Source: Clavaria fumosa (Eukaryota > Basidiomycota > Agaricomycetes > Agaricales > Clavariaceae). Taken from it: a stretch of DNA of 64,000 bases. Both the position numbers and the translations under genes were made by a program. Location: contig OX637804.1 of the NCBI GenBank assembly GCA_951802425.1, positions 248,001 to 312,000 on the forward strand, read 5' to 3'. The notes under the pieces are model-generated. The model was given only the letters and a program-made list of their open reading frames with translations, made no database searches and was not told the origin of the DNA. Each line of letters opens with the position of its first letter. Position 1 is the stretch's first letter. Shown one piece after another: positions 11,796-22,191 of the stretch.

Positions 11796-12464
11796 CAACC
11801 CATGACTGGTCATCTTTGTGACCTTATCTATGCTTCCCTAACCCCTCACAACCTTAGTAGAACATGTGCCTAGTGACTTTACACCTAAACACACCCCATA
11901 CTACTATAGTTCTGCTGCTAGGAGACCTTTGTACTTTCCCAAAGTAGCTACACATGTACAATGTACATATATAAGTCTTGCATGTACTTACAGTACTGTA
12001 GACTTGATATTGATGCACTTTGGTTTAAGCTTGAGGCTAGTATGCCCTTTGAGCTTGGAACCACCACAATTGATAGGTCTTGTCTCACTTGGTGACCTCA
12101 AGAATGCCAAGACACACACTGCTTTCTGCTAACCATCTTCCACACTTGTGCAAACCCATGCACTTAAGTACTTTCTTTTTATCATCTTGCTACTGACTTT
12201 CTGGAACCCTGCAGATTCTCCTCTCAGTTGGCAAAGTCATTGCCTTCACTGACATACTCCTTATGATTGTCATGACTTCTCAGCAACATCTCTCTCTTCC
12301 CAACTTGTCTTTTTCCCTTCCTACACTTTGTCAAATGTTTTTGCAACCCTTCTGGGACTGAGTATTCTTGATCATACTCAACAGTTGATTGGTCTTAGTG
12401 AGTTTACAGGACCTGTCACCATCAAATTGACCTTCAGTGTTATTTATGAGACAGGACAGGCCTT

Positions 12465-12512
12465 AACACCAATGATGACCAATGATGGCAGCAGTGGCCA
12501 ATGATGACAATG
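12465..12512 (+). other. stranded gag linker fragment plus 5-bp target repeat
   Basis: The bases just left of the LTR at 12513 repeat words such as 'ccaatgatgac' and 'gatggcagcagtgg', in the style of the Asn/Asp/Ala-rich gag linker preserved at 18600-18696 (minus) and 20490-20515 (plus). The last five bases are CAATG; the reverse complement CATTG sits at 18692-18696 against the other LTR. I read this as the gag side of the self-integration junction. Confidence 0.5.
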
Positions 12513-12816
12513 TGTCAGACTTAGTCTCATGCTCACATGACTTAATGTAAGGTCAATGATGATGATACTAACATAAGGGGAAAAGGGCACAAGTAAGAAA
12601 AGGACACAGTATATATAGCGAGCGCTTCGGGAGTTGCTGGCATTCCCACGCTCGGACCCCGTGCGTCACGTGATGCGCTCAGGCCCGGGTAACGTGATTT
12701 TCCCATTACATAATCCGCCACCCATTCGGGTCATGTGACTCATCCACAATCTTCCTGCAACTCTTTTGCAATCCTTTCTTGGCCTTTCCAGCCTGCTTAT
12801 GTAAGCAATCCTGACA
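12513..12816 (-). mobile_element. gypsy element 1, 3' LTR (minus orientation)
   Basis: A 304-bp LTR that reads TGTCAGGATTGC...TCTGACA on the minus strand. It is followed internally by a polypurine tract (12817-12830). Its partner at 18697-19002 is in the opposite orientation, so the pair is inverted where an ordinary element has direct repeats. By eye the two are about 93-95% identical, many differences being G/A or C/T. A TATA-like run (tatatata) lies near 12611. Confidence 0.9.
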
Positions 12817-12830
12817 TCACCCCCCTCTTA
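12817..12830 (-). other. polypurine tract of gypsy element 1
   Basis: On the minus strand AAGAGGGGGGTGA directly precedes the LTR start TGTCAGG. This is where plus-strand DNA synthesis is primed in LTR elements, and it identifies the 12513-12816 LTR as the 3' LTR of the leftward pol. Confidence 0.8.
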
Positions 12831-14285
12831 AGGCTGGGTGTCTCGACCTGCCAACTTCGCCTTGTCAGGGTATTGCTGGAAGAAGTCCCAGAGCAACAGT
12901 GCAACATTAGTGAGGTTGCAACGAGGTTCCCAGGTGTTCTCCTCTGCAGGGTATCCCAACCACTTCACCAAATACTTCACTCCCCATCCAACCTTCTTGA
13001 CATCAAGAATTGCCTCCACATCATACTCCAAGTGGTTGTCATCAATTGTGGGGGGTGGGGGTGGAGGCAAGTTCTGGGAAGGAAAAGAGGGGGCAATATA
13101 TGGGGTGAGTAGCAACTCATTGAAAATCCAGTGAATGCGCCATGCTCAGGGGAGCTTGAGTCGGTATGCTGCTGGTCCAACCTTCTCTTTGATAGTGAAG
13201 GGTCCAGGCCACTTGTTGTCAAGCTTCTTGGATGGTTGATCCATTTTCAGGTTCTGAGTATCCAGCCAGACCAAGTCCCCCTTCGAGTATTCATGACTCG
13301 GGCACTTTCCCTTATCATAGCTGGCCTTCATCACATCTGTTGCCTTCCCCATTGCTTCCCTGGCTGCTCTTCGGAATACTGTGAGCTTGGCCATCCACTT
13401 GTCTGCTGCAGGGTTCACCTCAGAAGGCAGCCGGATACCACCATTCCAAGGGTGCTGGCCATACTCCAGATAGAAAGGTGTGAATCCGGTGGCCAAGTGC
13501 CCATGGTTATTGAGTGCGAACTCGGCTGTGGATAGCCACTCTGCCCAATCATCCTGCAGATGGTCAATATAGGCCCAGAGATACACTTCAACCTCCTGAT
13601 TGACCCACTCTGTCTGTCCATCTGTTTGTGGGTGGAAGGCAGTGCTCGGGTTCACCTTAACCCCAATCATCCCATAGAACTCCCTCATGAATCTGGACAT
13701 GAATTGGGTTCCCCAGTCACTCACAACTTTCTGCAGGACTCCATGGTCACAGAAGACCTGGTCTCGAAGGATCCAAGCAGCACCAAGTCCCGTGAGGTCA
13801 AGGCCAATAGCTTCAATGAGAGTTCATTTTGTAAACTTGTCAACAATGACAAGGATTGCATTGTGACCACATGAGAGGGGGAAAGGCCCAACAATGTCCC
13901 AAGAGATGACTGCCCAGGGGCTCTCAGGGACAGGGTGCGGATGGAGTGGAGCAGCACGCCTGGTATGATCAGGCTTGATTCATTGGCATGTCTTGCATCC
14001 ACCTGCATACTGATTGGAATCCTTCACCATGCCCACCCACCAGTAGGACCTCAACAGAGCCACCCTCAGCTTCCATGGACCAGGGTGCCCTGCGATGGGG
14101 AGGTCATGCTCAAAGGTGAGCACTGCCTCACGTGCTTCTGGGGGCACCCATGTGATTTCTGCCTTCTGCCAGAGTCCCATCTGATCTCTCATCCACTCAT
14201 CATCAAGCTCCTCCAGCTTCTGCACATGTACCATGCTGTTTTTCTGGAGTAGCATCTCCATCTCCAATGTGAACGATGTCCGGGT
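12828..14285 (-). pseudogene. gypsy element 1 integrase with chromodomain
   Basis: Minus-strand order: HHCC zinc-binding region (about 14270-13980: H..AGH, then CKTC), core domain with WDIVGPF, SDWGTQF and HPQTDGQTEWVNQ giving the D, D, E triad, a linker, then a chromodomain (12930-13035: EAILDVKK, YLVKWLGYPAEENTWEP). The frame needs at least one shift before the final segment. In-frame TGAs fall at CQ*IKP and FTK*TLI, where related integrases have arginine or another basic residue. It would insert element DNA into chromatin marked for silencing. The upstream part is displaced by the 635-bp TIR element at 14286. Confidence 0.85.
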
Positions 14286-14920
14286 AGTGTTGCCGCAGCT
14301 TCAAGCTGAAGCCCAGCTGGTCATAAGCCAAGCCGAGCTGATCAATCAGCTTGGCTTGACATCAGCTTCAGCTTCAGCTTGAGGCTTTCTCCAAGCTGCA
14401 CAGCTGCTGCTCAAGCCGCAGCTCCCAAGATGTCCATCAATGGGGCAAAGAATTGTTTTTTTCCTCCTCCACTGCCCTCCACTGCCCTCCACTATGCTTA
14501 TTTGGGTCTGCAACTGTTGTCTATCACCAGGCAGCTGCTTCTCTCTATTCTTGTATGCATGGTTAGAGAAATTGATGTCTGTCAATCCTGCCCTGGAGGA
14601 AGATCTTCTTGGAGACATGTTACTGGATGACTTTGACACTGTGTTTGACAAGGTATTAGCCACCATTGCCCAGGGTGATGATGATGAGATGTAGTTCTAT
14701 AATGGTATTTTTGTAATTCTAGGCCAGTTCCCATTATTAGCTGGCTGCAAGCCACAGCTAGCCAGCTGTAGCCACAGCTACAGCTTGAGTCAGCTTCAAG
14801 CTGCAGCTGGAGCTGCAGCCACGGCTACAGCTTCAGCTTGGGTGAAACAAGGTCAGCTTGTGAAGCCGAAGCCGAAGCTCATTGAGCCAGCTTGGTGGCT
14901 AGCCGAGCTGTGGCAACACT
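14286..14920. mobile_element. 635-bp non-autonomous TIR element in gypsy pol
   Basis: Starts AGTGTTGCCGCAGCTT and ends AGCTGTGGCAACACT; the terminal 9 bp are perfectly inverted. It is flanked by a perfect 10-bp direct repeat ATGTCCGGGT at 14276-14285 and 14921-14930. Both subterminal regions are dense in AGCT/AGCTTCAGCTT words; the centre (14420-14720) is unique. Removing the insert and one 10-bp copy restores continuity of the gypsy pol. It is the same family as 11189-11675. A 10-bp duplication favours a Mutator-like origin, while the TIR sequence also resembles hAT ends. Confidence 0.85.
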
Positions 14921-15551
14921 ATGTCCGGGTCTCAGCCTCTGGGAAGACCTGTACTGGTGCATCCTCCTCCACCATCTCTCCATAATCTGGCCTCCGTGAG
15001 AGTGCATCAGCTTTCGTGTTTGACTTCCCAGTACAGTACTTGATCTCGAAGTCAAAGCACTGGAGCTCTCCAACCCAACAGACCTGCCTCAGTTTCAACT
15101 TCTGGGGCTTCCGGATGTACTGGAGGTTAGCATGGTCCATCCAGATTTTGATAGTCTCTTCCACCCCAATCAGGTAAGCCCGCCACTCACATAGTGCCTG
15201 GATTACAGCCAGGAACTCCTTGTTGTACACATCGTAATTCTTCTCAGCTGCAGTGAGGGCTTTGGAGATATAGTCTACAACTCTCCAAGTCCCATCCACC
15301 TGCTGCTGCAAGAGAACTCCTCCAGTCGCCAAGTTGCTTGCATCCATTTCTACCTTCCATCTCCCTTTGTCTTGTGGTAGAGCCAAGACCGGGGCTGATA
15401 CTAGTGCCAGGCAGAGATCTCGGAAGGCAGCTTCCTCCTCCTCCCATCTCCACAGGACCTTCCCTGTCAACTGGAAGAGTGGCTTTGCCCAGGCAGAGAG
15501 GTTCAGGATGTGCCAGTGGAGGTAGTTTAGCATCCTGTTGAATCTTTGTAC
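14921..15551 (-). pseudogene. gypsy element 1 RT thumb and RNase H
   Basis: Minus-strand frame from 15551 reads QRFNRMLNYLHWHILNLS (end of the RT, connection), then the RNase H with VEMDASNLATGGVLLQQ, the YDVYNKEFLAVIQAL helix, and MDHANLQYI, ending in KYCTGKSNTKADALSRRPDY. Asp, Glu and Asp positions of RNase H are visible. The frame is open through this part. It continues the RT whose other half lies beyond the 1.33-kb insertion at 15552-16878. Confidence 0.9.
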
Positions 15552-16878
15552 TGTTAGGGCCTGTCCCGTCTCACAAGTAATACCAAATATTGACTCATTG
15601 GTGACTGGTCTTGCAAACTCGCTAAAACCAATCAACTGTCAAGTACAGTCAAAAATACTCAGTCCTGGAAGGTCGTCAATACACTAGGAAGGTCGCGACA
15701 TCGGAAGACAGAGCGTAAAAGAGAAAAGGCAAGTGAGGAGGTCACTGAGGAGGTCGTGACATCAATCAAAGAAGCATGAGAGAGAAACAGATGAGGTGGG
15801 AGAAATAGACGATAGAGAGGGGTCGCGTGAGGTCGCGACGATGTTTAGAAGGGGTCAGCTGAAGGCAATGACCTTGCCGATCAATAAGAGAACCTGTTGG
15901 GTTCCAAGGATCAATACCAAGACGAATAGGAGAGAATACTTAGGTGGCGCAAGTTGCACGAGCACCGAGAATGAAGTAGAAGAAAAGCAGAGTGGGTCTT
16001 GGTGTGATCTGGTCACCAAGTGAGACAAGCACTATCAATCGCGCTTGGTTCGAAGCTCAGAAGGCGTCAGGCCTCAAGCTTAAACCAATAATGCGTCAAT
16101 ATCAAGTCTGGAGTACAGTAAGTACATGCGAGACTTATATATATGTACATACAGAGAGTATGATGAGAAAGGGAAAGTACAGAGAGTGCCAGGCAACAAG
16201 ACTATAGTGGTACGGGGTATAACTAGTCGTAGAGTGACTGTGCGCATGTTCTACTAAGGTTGCGAGGGGTAAACTAAGCATTAAGGTTGTGGACATGACC
16301 GGTCATGGGTCGCGACCTAACTAAATAAGCATATGTGTAACTACAACTGAGCAGAGGTGCTTGGTCCAAGGCTAACGCAGTTATAGATGACTGAGAAGAA
16401 GAAGGGAGAACATAATTTGAAAGGATACACAGCTTGACCGCCGGTGGCGCGTTTCATTGTTAAGGTCGCGAGGTCAGGTGAGTGGTCACATGGACGGCAC
16501 TGGTGAGACAGGTGACCTTGGGCGGTCCTTGGGCAGTATGTCACATGAGTAACGCTGGTAACGCAAGTAACACGAGTAGTGCTGGTGTGCCATGCGGCAA
16601 GTCATGTGCCGCTGCAGGAGTCGTGTAAGAGCGTGTTGAGCATCGAATAGTAGGCTCGGCGGTGGATATGCGTAAGGTGAGGTGGCGGGAGGTGACGCAA
16701 GTATGGCAGGATGATCGCGAGTGTCATGAGGAGATGATGGAGGCCCGAGAGGTGTTTGGAAGTTGGTAGTGGGTTTTGGAAGAGTGTAGGGGGGTTTGCA
16801 AGGTGGTAGGGGAATGTTGGGAGGTCCATGGGTGGTGATAGAGTTGTTAGGTTGAGGAAAAATGGATGGGTCCTGACA
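15552..16878. mobile_element. 1,327-bp solo-LTR-like insertion in gypsy pol
   Basis: The insert starts TGTTAGGGCC and ends GGTCCTGACA, so both strands read TG..CA with short inverted ends. It is flanked by TGTAC at 15547-15551 and 16879-16883, a perfect 5-bp duplication. Excision joins VKEV to QRFNRM exactly in the RT frame. The insert has no convincing coding frame, has many 'ggtcgcgac' and 'aggtcgcga' words, and has a TATA-like 'ttatatatatgtaca' near 16137. Length, ends and duplication fit a solo LTR or a TRIM-like relic; orientation is not determined. Confidence 0.8.
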
Positions 16879-17551
16879 TGTACCTCTTTCACATTCTTTG
16901 GTCTGGGCCAGTTACGGATTGCCGCGCCTTTAGCTGGGTCATGCTCCAAATGATGCTCCAAATGGTTGTGGGAGATCTTCATCCCCAGGATGAAGACCTC
17001 ACTCTTCTCGAACTCGCACTTGCTGAGTCTGAGACACAGCCCATTCTCCCCAAACTTCCTCAAGACCTGATCCATCCAATACTGGTGTGTAGCCAAATCC
17101 TCTGCAAACACTATAACATCATCAACATAGGCTCGGACATGCCCCCCTGCAATCTCTTCCCTCAACACATGGTTCATGAAGTGCTGGAAGGTTGCAGGTG
17201 CATTCTGCAGCCCAAACCACATAACTGCTGGTTCGAAGAGTCCATGAGGCATTAGGAAAGCACAGCGGTGCTGATGTTCTGGCCAGACCTGCATCAATGG
17301 GAAACCTCCCTTCGCATCAATCTTGGAATAGATGGTTGCCCCCTTTAACACATCCACGGTGTCTTGGATGAGGGGGAGGGGTACTTGTCTTTGATTAGAT
17401 GTGAGTTCAGCCTAGAGTAATCGATAATCAGCCTCAGCTTGTCCTTCTCATGTTTGAAGAAGAAGGGGCTCACGTATGGGGACTTCAAAGGTTGGATTCA
17501 TCCAGAAGCTAGCTGCTCATCCACCCAGCAATTCATCTCCACCATCTCTTC
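16879..17551 (-). pseudogene. gypsy element 1 reverse transcriptase
   Basis: The minus strand reads the RT fingers and palm: SPFFFKHEKDKLRLIIDYS, LNSHLIKDKYPSP, IYSKIDAKGGF, AVMWFGLQNAPATFQ and the catalytic YVDD (about 17118-17129), then NWPRPKNVKEV, where the 1.33-kb insertion interrupts it. In-frame TGAs occur at SLT*EEM and ASG*IQPL, both at usual arginine or basic positions, and a frameshift lies near 17380. The enzyme copies element RNA to DNA. It is clearly inactive here. Confidence 0.9.
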
Positions 17552-18696
17552 TCATGTTAGAGAGTATAGCTTAGAGGAGAGGTGTCCAGGGTCTGTTTTA
17601 AACTCGATTTTGATATCAAAGTCAGGGCGGGAGCGGGGGAGCTCATCCCACTTTGCTTCACTAAAAACCAAAGGGTAGCAGCTGGGCCAATCAGGGGTAG
17701 GGCCAGTGTTGGGAAAACGGGTGTCTGGGATACTGGCCGAGGCCAGGGTACTCACTTTCGGTAGAACCGAGGGTCGGGCAGGGGGCCAGTGGCTGTGTGG
17801 GGAGGAGGCACAGGTGTTGGGGCAGCAGGTGAGCCTTACTTCAGCTTTCACCCAGTCAATCTCTGGGTTATGACGCTTTAGCCAATCATGCCCAAGGATC
17901 GCCATGTGGGACTGGGTCTTCCCTAGCAGGAAGTGGATCTGCTCCTGGTGGTCGCCAACTGTCACAAGCAGCTCCATCCCATACTGGATCTTACCATCCC
18001 TGTTCTGTGTTCCATCCACATTATGCATGGTGATTGGATTCAGCAAGGGAGATGGTTTCAGTCCCACTTTTTTTGCCCAGTCCAAGTCCATAAAGCAGTT
18101 GGTGCAGCCTGAGTCAACAAGGGCTTTCGTAGTTGCCCCTTTGCCAGTGCTGAGAGCCTCCAGGTGCACCTGGATGGAGAGCTCTCGGGGCATACACAAT
18201 AGGGTGTCCTTCAGCACCTCTGCAAGTCGCTTCATCAGCTCCACTTTGCTGCTAGTCCCCTTTTCTCTTTTTGGTATTTCACTCTTAGCAGTTTCTGTTT
18301 CTGCTTTGTCCTTCACCTCAGCCCCAATCCAGGTGTGTCTCTGCTGCAAGATAGTGTATTTTGGGATACTAGCTGCAGGTACAGGGACGGGAGGGGGGGT
18401 GGGATATCTACTCCTGAGGCTCCAGTTCAGACTCACTGGGCCTCGTCTCCAAAATCCGGCTCCTCAACAGGAGCCCTCTTCTCTCTCTCGAGCAGCTCCA
18501 GGCAGTCTCGGAGCAGTGCCATCTCATTCTCATAGTCCTCTGCACTATGTACCTGGCTTTCCACGGCATGGACCTGTGGTCTCGGGATCTGCGGATGCAT
18601 GTCCTCATCATCATCATCAGCTGCTGCTGCTGTCATCAGTCATTGTTGTCAGCTGCTGGTGCATTGTTGTCATCATTAGCTGCTGGTGTGTCATTG
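17552..18696 (-). pseudogene. gypsy element 1 gag C-terminus and aspartic protease
   Basis: From 18696 leftward: an Asn/Asp/Ala-rich gag linker (NDTPAANDDNNAPAADNND), then an acidic helix (ENEMALLRDCLELLEREK), then a protease with ALVDSGCTNCFMD (catalytic DSG) and MAILGHDWLKRHNPEIDW, then the lead-in to the RT. The gag capsid is missing on this strand because the segment ends abruptly at the LTR start at 18697. The missing gag part is found on the opposite strand at 19652-20515. Confidence 0.85.
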
Positions 18697-19002
18697 TGTC
18701 AGGATTGCTTACATAAGCAGGCTGGAAAGGCCAAGAAGGATTGCAAAAGAGTTGTGGGAAGATTGCAGACAAGTCACATGACCTGAATGGGTGGCGGATT
18801 ATGTAATGGGAAAATCACGTGACCCGGGCCTGAATGCATCACGTGACGCACAGGGTCCGAGCGTGGGAACACCAGCAACTCCCAAAGCGCTTGCTATATA
18901 CTGTGTCCTTTTCTTACTTGTGCCCTTTTCCCCTTATGTTAGTACTGTATCATCATCATTGACCTTACGTTAAGTCATGTGAGCGTGAGACTAAGTCTGA
19001 CA
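18697..19002 (+). mobile_element. gypsy element 1, 5' LTR (plus orientation)
   Basis: A 306-bp LTR, TGTCAGGATTGC...GTCTGACA, inverted relative to 12513-12816. The base pairs preceding it (18692-18696) are CATTG, the reverse complement of CAATG at 12508-12512, so in the element's own orientation both outer LTR ends carry the same 5-bp target copy. Upstream of it lies the element's own gag-pol on the opposite strand. Confidence 0.9.
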
Positions 19003-19651
19003 CAATACTAACATCCCACCCAATCCACCCTAGCCCTGTGTCCTAACCCAGCTAGCCTGGACCCCTATCTCAAACTGTCACACTCTGTCACAGCTTATCC
19101 CCCTCATCCTCTTCTTCTTTACCCTGCCTGCAGTGTGTAACAGAACCGCACAAAATTTTTACTGTGTGTAGATACATGTGACCAGACCCAGAGGAAGTCT
19201 ACTGTGACCCTCCCCAAGTGATACCGAGTGCCCAAGGCCCAGATCTTTGTTTTACAGCTACGTACCAGTGAATTGTGTAGTGTAGAGGGCAAGGAAAGGC
19301 CCTCTACATAGTCTTCCTGTAGTTTCCTTGTCCAGTGGACAGGGCCCTTGCTCTGTGACCATTGTCAGAAGGGTGCACAGGCAACTCATTAGGAGTTGTG
19401 GAGCGACCACCTGGGACACCATTTGGGCCCCACGCTAGCAACAGCTTTATAGAATAAGAGTTCTATAAGTACCTAAGTACCTAGAGAGCAGCCTGAGAGG
19501 ACAGGACTGCTAAGAGATTGAAGAAATCCTGAGTGCCCAAGGCCCGGAATTTTATTTACAGCATCTACGACCGAGATCGGGTCGAGCCCAGCTCCCCCCC
19601 AATTCCCCCATTACTGACATCCCCAAAACCCCATCACCACCACCAGGGTCT
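19003..19651 (+). other. gypsy element 1 untranslated leader
   Basis: A non-coding stretch between the 5' LTR and gag. It holds a direct repeat of 'gagtgcccaaggcc' followed by 'tttacagc' at about 19228-19260 and 19532-19562. I could not identify a primer-binding site complementary to a tRNA directly after the LTR. Confidence 0.6.
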
Positions 19652-20515
19652 GTGATGGCTGACCATGTTGCCCTGCCTGAAGTCCACGCCATGAGGCTGG
19701 ATTTAGTTGTCGCCCCATTCAATGGGCAAAAAAGAAATTTCTGTACATTCCTCTGGTCGCTCCGCCTCCTGTTTATAGTGAATCCGATAATCTATGCCAC
19801 AGACCTGGCAAAGGTCCTCTACACCCTCAGCAAAATTGCTGGAGATGGGTTTGCTGCAGAATGGGCAAATATGAAGGGAGAGGAAATCCTGGGTAACAAT
19901 GAGGTTGGAACCTGGGCAGAATTTGTGGAGGAGATGAAGCGGGCATTTGATGACCCGAACGACCATGTGACTGCCCTTGCAGACATTTCGAGGTTGAAAC
20001 AGGGTGTCATGATGGCACCTGAGTTCTTCACAAAGTTCAAAATGATGTTCCAAAGAGCGGGGATGACAGAAGTGGCTGATTCGGATGTCCTGGTCCATTG
20101 GCTGGAGTCAAACCTGAGCAGGAGGCTAGTGGGAAAGGTCTATGGTGTTTCACCAATGCCAGAGACCTACATGCAGTGGAAGGCACTCGCAGAAAGGCTA
20201 GATGCTCAGCAGCATCGCCTTGATGGAGTCATCGCGCAGCAGAACTCTGTGCGTCCTGCTCTGCCTGCAACCAGCTGCCCCCTCCCTCAACAAACCCACT
20301 TTGCCCCAGCCCCCACTCCTTCCTGGCCCAGCCACTGGCCTGCACCCCTGCCCCTCCCACCATGCCATGTCCCACCAATGCCGGTGATGCCATGGTGGTG
20401 GATCATGCCCATGCCCCTGGAGTGTTGCACACCTGCTTCTGATGTGGCCAAGCTGGTCACATGGTGAGAGATTACCTGCTCCCACTAGCAGCTAACAGCA
20501 ATGATGGCACACCAG
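19652..20515 (+). pseudogene. gypsy element 1 gag (plus strand)
   Basis: A 271-codon frame (19652-20467) has a retrotransposon gag capsid pattern: FNGQKRNFCTFLWSLRL, GTWAEFVEEMKRAFDD, ISRLKQGVMMAPEFFTKF and YMQWKALAERLDAQQ, then a Pro-rich linker. In another frame a knuckle C..CGQAGH is visible near 20425-20470, with a stop inside it and the last Cys replaced by Tyr. Similarity to the gag linker ends near 20515 (NSNDGTPAA). Gag packages element RNA. Its orientation is opposite to the adjoining pol, as explained by self-integration. Confidence 0.85.
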
Positions 20516-20875
20516 CAGCCTCCAATACTATATATGATATGCCATGGCACATGGATACATTAGTCTTATTCACATTACCAGCATCACCCATGGTAACAAG
20601 CATCACCATGTGACTCACCTCATGATGTGACAACATCAACATTCATATATGCAGCCATCAGTCAGATGCATATGTTCTTCCAAACACTAATAACTACTAC
20701 ACAGCTACCATATTTCAAGTTTTGCTGGAAGACCCCAGGAACCCTAAATGAACTTTGGGGCAAAAAAAAAAGTTTTGGGGAAAGCACCAAATGAGAGTAA
20801 ACATCATCAAAGACATAATGAGGACTAAAAGGGGGGACTTTTTTGGGGGGGAATATTTCATGTGGGGTCCTTGTT
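20516..20875. other. region without recognised gene
   Basis: AT-rich sequence with a short CCAGCATCACC-type repeat and an A10 run at 20764-20773. Nothing coding. Confidence 0.35.
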
Positions 20876-20876
20876 A

Positions 20877-21246
20877 GGGTGCCACTGCCAAGTACAAACT
20901 TGTGAGGACTGCGAGGACTGAATTCTGACTTGTATGCTGAAATTGTTGCTTTGTGGGTGATGGGGGGAGAGAGAGAGGGATGGAATATGATAGGTATGGG
21001 ATGGCCCAGTATAACATTCCATTTGTTTTGGAATCCTATGGTTGGTTTTGATAAACAGGAGAATTTTGACTGGTTTGGTCAGCAGCTTTGGCATGAATTG
21101 GGAAATGAGTTTTGGGAAAATGTAAACCATGGAAATTGAAGATTAGAGGGGTAGATATAGGCACACAAAATTTCAAATGACTAGCTTGAGTGGTTAGCTT
21201 GCAGTGAAAGAAAGTGCAGATGCTCCATCTGCACAAGGACTATGCT
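20877..21246. repeat. 370-bp direct repeat, copy A
   Basis: About 90% identical to 21530-21900, 652 bp downstream in the same orientation. It runs from 'gtgccactgccaagtacaaa' to 'ggactatgctgtta'. The minus strand has a weak open frame in both copies (for example MPKLLT then KILLFIKTNHRIPKQ), but nothing recognised. Confidence 0.85.
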
Positions 21247-21529
21247 GTTAGGATAGGAGCAACAAGGGACCATTCGCAGAAAAACAGTTTAGTCTGTTTA
21301 GCATGTTATATGATAGTGGTCATCATTTAGAGCATCCATGATCAATTTCAAGAGATTTTCACAGTTAGATCTTGTGCTGTGAGGCCTGCAAACTTGTAGG
21401 GGTACTTGTGTTGTTTAGGTTTGTAGGAAGGCAACTGTAGTCCTGGATGTGGCAGAGTAATTGAAACAAAGTCAGGGTGTATTATTCATGCACTATACTC
21501 AATCTTTCAATGTGATCCCATTTGATTTA

Positions 21530-21900
21530 GGTGCCACCACAAGTACAAACTTGTGTGAGGATGTGAGAACTGGATTCTGACTATATGCTGGAATTGTTGC
21601 TTTGTGGGTGATGGGAGGGGGGGGAGAGGGATGGAATATGATAGGTATGGGATGGCCCAGTATAGCATTGCAATTGTTTTGGAATCCTATGGTTGGTTTT
21701 GATAAACGGGAGAATTTTGACTGGGTTGGTCAGCAGCTTTGGCATGCATTGGGAAATGAGTTTTGGGAAAATGTAAACCATGGAAATTGAGGATAAGAGG
21801 GGTAGATATAGGCACACAAAACTTCAAAAGACTAGCTTGAGTGGTTAGCTTGCAGTGAAAGAAAGCGCAGATACTCCATCTGCACAAGGACTATGCTGTT
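21530..21900. repeat. 370-bp direct repeat, copy B
   Basis: Second copy of the repeat at 20877. It ends exactly where the long hairpin at 21901 begins, whereas copy A continues into unrelated sequence. The 284 bp between the copies (21247-21529) have no recognised content. Confidence 0.85.
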
Positions 21901-22191
21901 AGTGCACCAATATCATTAATTGCCCTTACCATGCAATGGCAGTGAATGTCAAGATACCTCCAACCCAATAATAGCCTTAGTGGCATCAGGGAATTGGGAA
22001 TGGGACATACACAAGTACCAAAAGCATATGCCACCAGGTCATATACAGGTCATATGCAGGTCATATGCTTTTGGTACTTGTGTATGTCCCATTCCCAATT
22101 CCCTGATGCCACTAAGGCTATTATTGGGTTGGAGGTATCTTGACATTCACTGCCATTGCATGGTAAGGGCGATTAATGATATTGGTGCACT
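21901..22191. repeat. near-perfect 130-bp fold-back element
   Basis: Left arm 21901-22030 and right arm 22062-22191 are reverse complements over 130 bp with a single T/C mismatch (a G-U pair in RNA). The 31-nt loop (22031-22061) holds direct repeats of 'caggtcatat'. Ends are AGTGCACCAATATC and its complement. No clear target duplication flanks it. Such high arm identity implies recent origin or ongoing arm correction. Confidence 0.95.

Noticed and set aside
12513..19002. A large DNA transposon with 304-bp terminal inverted repeats
   Set aside because: The repeats have LTR structure (TG..CA), one adjoins a polypurine tract, and the interior is gypsy pol; inverted LTRs from self-integration explain it better.
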